A DNA stretch of 64,000 nt from Legionellaceae bacterium (GTDB lineage Bacteria > Pseudomonadota > Gammaproteobacteria > Legionellales > Legionellaceae), in assembly GCA_020831865.1 (NCBI GenBank), contig JAFIFT010000005.1:1-64000 (forward strand). Direction: 5' to 3'. Made by a program: the position numbers and the translations under genes. Shown here in pieces: positions 57,947 to 64,000 of the stretch; position 1 is the first letter of the stretch, and each line of letters begins with the position of its first letter. The notes under the pieces are model-generated. The model did not search any database. It worked only from the letters and a program-made list of their open reading frames with translations, and had not been told where the DNA came from.

Positions 57947-59470
57947 ATGAACGATAAAATTAATCAAGACAGTATTAATAAAACACTTTGGAATGCTTGT
58001 GATACCTTCCGCGGCACCATAAGTGCGGATACTTATAAAGACTTTATTTTGACCATGCTATTCCTGAAATACATTTCTGATGTATGGCGTGATCATTATG
58101 AAGAATACAAAGCGCAATACGGGGATGAACTAGAACTCATTAATGAGATGATGAAAAATGAACGCTTTGTCCTACCGCAAGATGCAAGCTTTTATGCTTT
58201 ATATGAGCACCGTCACGAGCCAGGCAATGGTGAGCGCATTGACCAAGCACTACATGCCATTGAAGAAGCTAATGGCACTAAGCTTAAAGATGCAGGCAAA
58301 AGTGTGTTCCAAGACATCAGCTTTAATACCGATAAACTCGGGGAAGAAAAACAAAAGAATTTAATCTTGCGTCATTTACTCGAAGACTTTGCAAAACCAG
58401 AATTAAACCTCAAGCCAAGTAGGGTTGGCACCTTGGATGTGATTGGTAATGCGTATGAATATTTAATTAAAAACTTTGCAGCTAGTGGTGGGCAAAAAGC
58501 AGGGGAGTTTTATACGCCTCCGGAAGTATCTGACTTAATTGCTGAACTTTTAGATCCAAAAAAAGGAGATAGTATCTGTGACCCTGCTTGTGGTTCAGGT
58601 TCGTTATTGATGAAATGTGGTCGCAAGGTGGTCGATAACTATAACTCCAAAGAATATGCGCTCTATGGGCAAGAAGCGATTGGCTCGACCTGGTCACTGG
58701 CTAAGATGAATATGTTCTTGCATGGTGAGGATAATCATAAAATTGAATGGGGTGATACCATCCGTAATCCCAAACTATTAGATAAAAATGGCAATCTAAT
58801 GTTGTTTGATATTGTTACTGCCAATCCTCCCTTTAGTTTAGATAAGTGGGGCCATGATGAAGCAGAGCATGATCCTTTTAGTCGCTTTCGTCGTGGCATC
58901 CCGCCTAAAACCAAAGGCGATTATGCATTTATTCTACATATGATTGAAACGCTAAAACCTAGCACAGGAAGAATGGGAGTAGTGGTGCCTCATGGGGTAT
59001 TATTTAGAGGCGCATCAGAAGGAAAAATTCGACAGCAATTAATTGAAGAAAACTTACTCGATGCCGTGATTGGGCTACCCGAGAAGCTCTTTTACGGTAC
59101 AGGAATACCTGCAGCAATTTTAATCTTCAAAAAGAATAAATCAGATGAAAATGTATTATTCATTGATGCTAGTCGGGAGTGTAAGGCGGGTAAAAATCAA
59201 AATTTACTAACTGATGAGAATATTGAAAAGATCGTTAAGACTTATAAAGAGCGACAAAGTGTCGATAAGTATGCTTATCTCGCATCATTAAATGAAATTA
59301 AAGAAAATGACTATAACCTCAATATCCCACGCTATGTTGATACCTTTGAAGAGGAAGATGAAATCGATTTGATGGCAGTGCGTGAAGAGCGCAAGCAGTT
59401 GAAAGCCGAGCTTGCTGAATTAGAGATAGAGATGGCTAAGTATTTAGAGGAGTTGGGTTATGGCGCCTAA
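57947..59470 (+). CDS. hsdM: Type I restriction methyltransferase subunit M (second system)
   Basis: 507 residues. GAGGAG lies 7 bases before ATG 57947. The HsdM_N segment 'TLWNACDTFRGTISADTYKDFILTMLFLKYISDVW' is followed by motif I 'DPACGSGSLLMKC' (D212) and motif IV 'NPPFSLDKW' (N293). A C-terminal coiled coil is present. It is similar to the first HsdM but clearly different. It overlaps hsdS by 11 bases. Confidence 0.93.
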   Translation: MNDKINQDSINKTLWNACDTFRGTISADTYKDFILTMLFLKYISDVWRDHYEEYKAQYGDELELINEMMKNERFVLPQDASFYALYEHRHEPGNGERIDQALHAIEEANGTKLKDAGKSVFQDISFNTDKLGEEKQKNLILRHLLEDFAKPELNLKPSRVGTLDVIGNAYEYLIKNFAASGGQKAGEFYTPPEVSDLIAELLDPKKGDSICDPACGSGSLLMKCGRKVVDNYNSKEYALYGQEAIGSTWSLAKMNMFLHGEDNHKIEWGDTIRNPKLLDKNGNLMLFDIVTANPPFSLDKWGHDEAEHDPFSRFRRGIPPKTKGDYAFILHMIETLKPSTGRMGVVVPHGVLFRGASEGKIRQQLIEENLLDAVIGLPEKLFYGTGIPAAILIFKKNKSDENVLFIDASRECKAGKNQNLLTDENIEKIVKTYKERQSVDKYAYLASLNEIKENDYNLNIPRYVDTFEEEDEIDLMAVREERKQLKAELAELEIEMAKYLEELGYGA

Positions 59471-60593
59471 AGGTTGGAAAGAAAAGACCATATCAGAAAT
59501 ATTTTATAGAGTTAATAATCCTGTAGATGTAGACCTAAACTCATTTTACAAAGAAATTGGAATTAGGTCTCATGGTAAAGGAATTTTTCATAAAGAGTTC
59601 GTTAAGGGAAAAAGTCTAGGCAATAAACGTGTTTTTCATATTGAGCCAAATTGCTTTGTAGTAAATATTGTATTTGCTTGGGAACAAGCAATTGCTAAGA
59701 CGACTGAAAACGAAGCAGGAATGATTGCATCTCACCGATTCCCTATGTATAAACCAAAACATGGGGAATGTGACGTTAACTATATACTCTATTTTTTTAA
59801 TACAAAGAAGGGAAAATATCTACTGGAATTGGCATCGCCAGGAGGAGCTGGTCGGAACAAAACACTGGGGCAAACTGAATTTTCGAAAATAAAAATGCAA
59901 ATTCCGCCCATTGCGGAGCAAAAGAAAATCGCCAAAATCCTCTCCACCTGGGATAAGGCGATTGGCACTACCGAGCAGCTGCTTACTAACAGCCAACAGC
60001 AGAAAAAAGCCCTGATGCAACAATTACTCATCGGCAAAAAACGCTTCCCAGGTTTTAGCGATGAGTGGCAAAAAGTAGAGTTGGGCAGATTGTTAGATTA
60101 CCAGCAACCAACACCATACCTGGTTAAATCCTCCAGTTATTCAAATGCACACCAAATACCAGTATTAACAGCTGGTAAAACGTTTATATTAGGTTACACA
60201 AATGAAGACTTCGGAATATTTAATGAAAATTTACCAGTAATCATATTTGATGATTTTACCACCGCTAGTAAATTTGTGAGTTTTCCATTTAAAGCAAAGT
60301 CAAGTGCAATGAAAATCCTTGTTGCAAAAGAGGGTATTTCAATAAAGTATGTATTTGAAGCAATGCAAGTACTAAATTATCCAATCGGGGGGCATCAGCG
60401 TCATTGGATTTCAATATTTGCTAATCTTGTTATTGGGCTTCCTTCTATAAAAGAACAGCAAAAAATAGCTTCAATACTATCCACTGCTGATAAAGAAATT
60501 GAGAACCTACAGAAACAGCTTGAGCACTTAAAGCAAGAAAAAATGGCGATAATGCAACAGCTCCTCACCGGCAAGCGCAGAGTAAAGATTTGA
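59460..60593 (+). CDS. hsdS: Type I restriction specificity subunit S (second system)
   Basis: 377 residues with two target-recognition domains. The conserved helices end 'AEQKKIAKILSTWDKAIGTTEQLLTNSQQQKKALMQQLLIGKKRFPGF' and 'EQQKIASILSTADKEIENLQKQLEHLKQEKMAIMQQLLTGKRRV'. It sets the DNA target of the complex. The 11-base overlap with hsdM suggests coupling. Ten bases follow before the KAP gene. Confidence 0.9.
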   Translation: MAPKGWKEKTISEIFYRVNNPVDVDLNSFYKEIGIRSHGKGIFHKEFVKGKSLGNKRVFHIEPNCFVVNIVFAWEQAIAKTTENEAGMIASHRFPMYKPKHGECDVNYILYFFNTKKGKYLLELASPGGAGRNKTLGQTEFSKIKMQIPPIAEQKKIAKILSTWDKAIGTTEQLLTNSQQQKKALMQQLLIGKKRFPGFSDEWQKVELGRLLDYQQPTPYLVKSSSYSNAHQIPVLTAGKTFILGYTNEDFGIFNENLPVIIFDDFTTASKFVSFPFKAKSSAMKILVAKEGISIKYVFEAMQVLNYPIGGHQRHWISIFANLVIGLPSIKEQQKIASILSTADKEIENLQKQLEHLKQEKMAIMQQLLTGKRRVKI

Positions 60594-60602
60594 GAGGATA
60601 GA

Positions 60603-61961
60603 ATGGACCAAAAAAACCAAATTACTTTTGAAATTGATGATGCTTTTAACAGAAAGCCTATAGCAGAATGCATGATAGACCTACTTTTATCAGATGCTGA
60701 TGTTTCACCTATGTTTATTGATGGTAAGTGGGGTACAGGCAAAACAACTTTTTGTAAAAAAAGTATTGCACTTCTTGAAGATAGGGTTAAAGAATACGAT
60801 GAGGATCAAAAGCCAATTAAAGTCACTTGTATTGATGCTTTTACAGATGACTATGCAGATCAGCCTTTGATTACAATTATTGCCGTCGTAGCTAAATTGC
60901 TTGATAAAACGCCATTAAAAAATACTTTTATTGATGCAGCTAAAGGAATTGCGCGATTTAGTTTAAAAACAGCATTAAAAGCTGGAACAGGTTGGCTCCT
61001 AAAAACCAACAGTAAAGAACTAGGTGATGAGTTAACAGAAGCACTAAAAAATTCAAGTGATCAGAGCATTGACTATACTCTAGACAATATAATTAAAGAG
61101 CATGAAGAAGCGGAGAATAATGTTTTAAAATTGAAGCAAGCACTGGGTGAAATTACAAAAACTCAAAAGTTGATTATCTTTGTTGATGAACTAGACCGTT
61201 GCCGACCTGATTTCGCTGTATCTTTAATAGAATGTATTAAACATTTTTTTGAGATGCCAGGGATTCAATTTGTAATGTTAGCAAATTTAGAGCAGATGAA
61301 AGCTGCAGTAAAACATCGTTATGGGATGAATGTTGATGCACAAAGATATTTAGATAAATTTTTAAAATTTTCATTTACATTACCGCGTGAAGTTGCGAGT
61401 AAAAGACATTCTCTAGCCTCTATTGAACATGCTAAAAAACTGATTAACGAGAGCAAGATACTTAAAGAGTCAAGACTGCAGGAACATCAGTATACCACCT
61501 TCTTAGAGGATATAATTGTGCATAATTCATTATCTTTAAGGGAAGTTGAAACATATATTAGATACCTGGAAATTCATTATACTCTTTCGAGGGGGCAAGG
61601 ATTGGGTAGTTATGCAAATATTTATGCATTGCTGTATATGCTATCAGTCTTCATTTTTGTTTTTAAAAAAGAGATTTATCATAGAATTATTAATAAAGAG
61701 CCTGACGCTTTTGAACTTTCGAGTTTAGTTGGTATCACTAACTATCAAAACGAGATTGACAAAAGTAAATCATCATCGTCACAAATTATCGCAGCGCTAG
61801 TTCATTTAGCCTTTCGTTATACAGATATCAACATTAATCAAGATGAGCTAAATCATTGGAAATATCACTTCAATGGTTTTTTTCAAGATGAAGGCCGCAT
61901 GCTATCAGACTTATATGCTTTCTTTACTGACGAGTTTCGCAAACTACAACTGCAATTATAG
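60603..61961 (+). CDS. KAP-family P-loop NTPase inside the hsd operon
   Basis: 452 residues. Walker A is G41-KWGTGKT48 and Walker B 'LIIFVDELDRCRPDF' (D195, E196), followed by 'QFVMLANLEQMKAAVKHRYG', the pattern of KAP NTPases. A hydrophobic segment ('ANIYALLYMLSVFIFVFKK') near residue 340 may anchor it to the membrane. KAP proteins occur in antiphage loci. It stands between hsdS and hsdR with short gaps, so it is co-expressed. Whether it modifies restriction or acts alone is unknown. Confidence 0.8.
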   Translation: MDQKNQITFEIDDAFNRKPIAECMIDLLLSDADVSPMFIDGKWGTGKTTFCKKSIALLEDRVKEYDEDQKPIKVTCIDAFTDDYADQPLITIIAVVAKLLDKTPLKNTFIDAAKGIARFSLKTALKAGTGWLLKTNSKELGDELTEALKNSSDQSIDYTLDNIIKEHEEAENNVLKLKQALGEITKTQKLIIFVDELDRCRPDFAVSLIECIKHFFEMPGIQFVMLANLEQMKAAVKHRYGMNVDAQRYLDKFLKFSFTLPREVASKRHSLASIEHAKKLINESKILKESRLQEHQYTTFLEDIIVHNSLSLREVETYIRYLEIHYTLSRGQGLGSYANIYALLYMLSVFIFVFKKEIYHRIINKEPDAFELSSLVGITNYQNEIDKSKSSSSQIIAALVHLAFRYTDININQDELNHWKYHFNGFFQDEGRMLSDLYAFFTDEFRKLQLQL

Positions 61962-61971
61962 GAATAAAGTG

Positions 61972-62055
61972 ATGGAAAAAAATATTTTTAAAATTTTAGT
62001 CGGGTTTGATGATTACAGGCTAAGCGATGTCTTAAATAGTGAGAATGAATCATGA
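61972..62055 (+). CDS. 27-residue ORF coupled to hsdR
   Basis: AGGA stands 9 bases before ATG 61972, and the frame reads MEKNIFKILVGFDDYRLSDV before ending at TGA 62053-62055, which overlaps the hsdR ATG (ATGA). The overlap suggests translational coupling, as with a leader peptide. It may also be the remnant of a longer gene. Confidence 0.45.
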   Translation: MEKNIFKILVGFDDYRLSDVLNSENES

Positions 62056-64000
62056 GCAATTTGCCTCGTTTTCAAGAAGAATACAGCGCTAAAATTCCAG
62101 CACTCACATTGTTAACCAACTTAGGTTGGGTTTTTCTCTCTCCAGATGAAGCCATGAGCGCTCGCAATGGCAAAAAAGATCAAGTAGTACTCAAAGAGGT
62201 ATTACGGGATGAGCTTAAGAAGCGTCGCTTTATATTTGAAGGTGAAGCTCAGGGCTTATCTGAGCAAAGTATTGATAACATCATTAATGAAGTCAGTAGT
62301 CCAGCTTTAAACCAAGGTTTACTTGCAGCCAATGAAATGCTTTATAATCATTTGCTTTATGGTATTTCAATAACTCAATTTATAAAAGGGAAAAAAGCGA
62401 ACCCTACGATTGCCCTAATCGATTGGCAGGATGTTAAAAATAATAGCTTTATTTTCACAGAAGAATTTTCAGTTACAAGATCTGGTGGAATTGAATCTCG
62501 AAAACCCGATATCGTTTGTTTTGTGAATGGTATTCCACTGGTAGTCATAGAAGCCAAGCGACCGGACAGCAAAGTCACGAATGGACCTACGATTGAAGAA
62601 GGTATTTCTCAAAATATCCGTAATCAACGTATTGATGAAATTCCCTTGTTGTTTGTCTATAGCCAGCTACTACTATCAATTAATGGTGGTGATGGGCGTT
62701 ATGGCACTTGTGGTACTTCAGCTCCTTTTTGGGCCGTATGGCGGGAAGAAGACTACTCTGATAATGAAATGTTGACACTAAAAAACAAAAAATTAAGCAC
62801 AGAGCAGATCTCTGCATTATTTAATCATCGGTCTAAGAAAATACTTAGCTGGTATCAAAACCTCATTAATTCAGGTCAGTTAGCTGTTACCCAACAAGAT
62901 AAGCTCATGATGGGTTTATTAACTCCAATAAGACTTTTAGAAATGGTACGTTATTTTACTATTTTTGATAAAAAAAAGGGGAAAATTATTGCTCGCTACC
63001 AACAAGTTTTTGGTATCAAACGCTTAATTGAGCGTATAAATAACAAGCGACCTGATGGCGGTCGTGAAGGAGGGGTTATTTGGCATACCACAGGTTCGGG
63101 AAAATCCTTTACTATGGTGCTGTTAAGCAAAGCACTCATTCATCATGATAGCTTAAAGCAATGTCGTATTGTTGTAGTAACCGATAGGGTTGATTTAGAA
63201 ACACAGCTCTCAAAGACCTTTATCTCTGGTGGCGAGTTAGCGGGAAAAAAAGACAAAAAAGAGGCAATTGCCAAAACAGGTAAGCATTTAGCAGAGCAAA
63301 TTGGCTTTGGTAATGAGCGAATCATTTTTTCTTTAATTCAAAAATTTAATACGGCAACAAAACATCCACGATGTCGTAACACTAGCCCTGATATGATTGT
63401 GTTGATTGATGAAGGACACCGCAGTCAAGGTGGAGAAAACCATGTGCGCATGAAGCAAGCGCTACCAAATGCCGCATTCGTGGCCTTTACCGGCACGCCA
63501 TTATTAAAAGAAGATAAGACAACCAATAAATTTGGCCCGATTGTTCATGCTTATACCATGCAAAGAGCAGTAGAAGATGAAGCCGTTACGCCACTGCTTT
63601 ATGAAGAGCGCATTCCTGACTTGGATATAAATGAACGCGCAATCGATAGCTGGTTTGAGCGAATTACAGAGGGTTTAACAGAAAGTCAGCGGATTGATTT
63701 AAAGCGTAAATTTGCAAAAAAAGGCCAAGTTTACTCGTCCGACGATAGGATTCGATTAATTGCACTCGATATCGCTAATCATTTTGTGAAAAATATTGAT
63801 GACGGTTTAAAAGGACAGCTTGCTTGTGAAAGCAAAGAATCGGCAGTTAAGTATAAAAAATATATGGATGAAGCAGGCCTATTTGAATCCGCACTGGTGA
63901 TGAGTCGCCCTGACTCCCGTGAAGGTAATACTGACATTGATGAATCAACTATTCCAGAAGTCACTGATTGGTGGAATAAAAACGTTGGTACAAAAGATGA
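62052..64000 (+). CDS. hsdR: Type I restriction enzyme R subunit, partial at the window edge
   Basis: About 650 residues are visible and the frame is open at the edge. N-terminal nuclease motif 'SRKPDIVCFVNGIPLVVIEAK' (D, then ExK), Walker A 'HTTGSGKSFT', DEAD-like 'IDEGHRSQGG' and 'AFTGTPLL' are intact. It should translocate and cut DNA with HsdM and HsdS of this locus. It starts inside the stop of the 27-residue ORF. Confidence 0.92.
   Translation, partial: MSNLPRFQEEYSAKIPALTLLTNLGWVFLSPDEAMSARNGKKDQVVLKEVLRDELKKRRFIFEGEAQGLSEQSIDNIINEVSSPALNQGLLAANEMLYNHLLYGISITQFIKGKKANPTIALIDWQDVKNNSFIFTEEFSVTRSGGIESRKPDIVCFVNGIPLVVIEAKRPDSKVTNGPTIEEGISQNIRNQRIDEIPLLFVYSQLLLSINGGDGRYGTCGTSAPFWAVWREEDYSDNEMLTLKNKKLSTEQISALFNHRSKKILSWYQNLINSGQLAVTQQDKLMMGLLTPIRLLEMVRYFTIFDKKKGKIIARYQQVFGIKRLIERINNKRPDGGREGGVIWHTTGSGKSFTMVLLSKALIHHDSLKQCRIVVVTDRVDLETQLSKTFISGGELAGKKDKKEAIAKTGKHLAEQIGFGNERIIFSLIQKFNTATKHPRCRNTSPDMIVLIDEGHRSQGGENHVRMKQALPNAAFVAFTGTPLLKEDKTTNKFGPIVHAYTMQRAVEDEAVTPLLYEERIPDLDINERAIDSWFERITEGLTESQRIDLKRKFAKKGQVYSSDDRIRLIALDIANHFVKNIDDGLKGQLACESKESAVKYKKYMDEAGLFESALVMSRPDSREGNTDIDESTIPEVTDWWNKNVGTKD

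Noticed and set aside
1-64000. CRISPR arrays, rRNA genes or complete tRNA genes
   Set aside because: No regularly spaced repeats, rRNA segments or complete cloverleaf genes were seen; only tRNA/tmRNA 3' ends.

Overview
The window looks like a Legionella chromosome segment. Two things suggest this: the AT-rich base composition, and a complete lvrR-lvrA-lvrB-lvrC regulatory cluster joined to a Trb-type type IV secretion operon, the layout described for Legionella integrative conjugative elements (ICEs). All family assignments come from reading motifs; no database search was run.

Layout. (1) 1-7.5 kb is a worn chromosomal or island edge. It holds a phage terminase small-subunit remnant, the 3' end of a tRNA-Leu-like gene, a membrane diguanylate cyclase, a class C beta-lactamase-like hydrolase, and decayed toxin-antitoxin and nuclease genes (HigBA, an AbiEi/AbiEii-like pair, a phosphoesterase fragment). 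(2) 7.5-25.4 kb is a genomic island bounded by two related direct repeats that look like the 3' end of tmRNA. It carries a Fic protein with a palindromic operator region, a SNF2-type helicase cut off at an IS3-family element, a fragment of an IS256-family transposase, two secreted proteins, and a type I restriction-modification operon (half-HsdS, DUF2188, HsdM, RhuM, HsdS, SIR2-like DUF4917, HsdR, YgjP peptidase). It ends in an N-terminally truncated integrase next to the right repeat. (3) 25.6-27.3 kb is a hipBA toxin-antitoxin pair. (4) From 27.4 kb to beyond the right edge lies an ICE: integrase, excisionase and repressors; a LuxR-sensor-like protein with peptide deformylase and an MFS carrier; a two-gene Pycsar antiphage system; an RP4-like relaxosome module (TraM-L-K, oriT, TraJ-TraI with a TraH-like gene nested in traI); an RCC1-repeat secreted protein; an ArdC/Toprim protein; TraF, TraG and TrbL-K-J-I-H-G-F-E-D-C-B; then LvrC-B-A and the divergent LvrR. 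A second type I restriction system (half-HsdS, HsdM, HsdS, KAP NTPase, HsdR) runs off the right end.

How it works together. TraI carries Y22, S74 and H116, the positions known to be catalytic in RP4 TraI. A close match to the RP4 nic region lies between the divergent traK and traJ. The polarity of this nic sequence implies that traKLM and then the Pycsar genes enter the recipient first, and that traI and the Trb operon enter last. Three related palindromes lie between lvrA and lvrR and probably form the main transfer switch. LvrR appears to lack the Lys of the S24 autocleavage dyad. The ICE and the neighbouring island together carry several defence modules: Pycsar, two type I systems with non-canonical extra genes, HipBA, Fic, a HEPN-like protein and a broken SNF2 helicase.

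The observations I rate most worth a second look are Pycsar in the conjugative leading region, the single-TRD HsdS paralogue that begins both type I loci, the SIR2-like/RhuM and KAP genes inside those operons, and the operator architecture around lvrR, fic and hipB.
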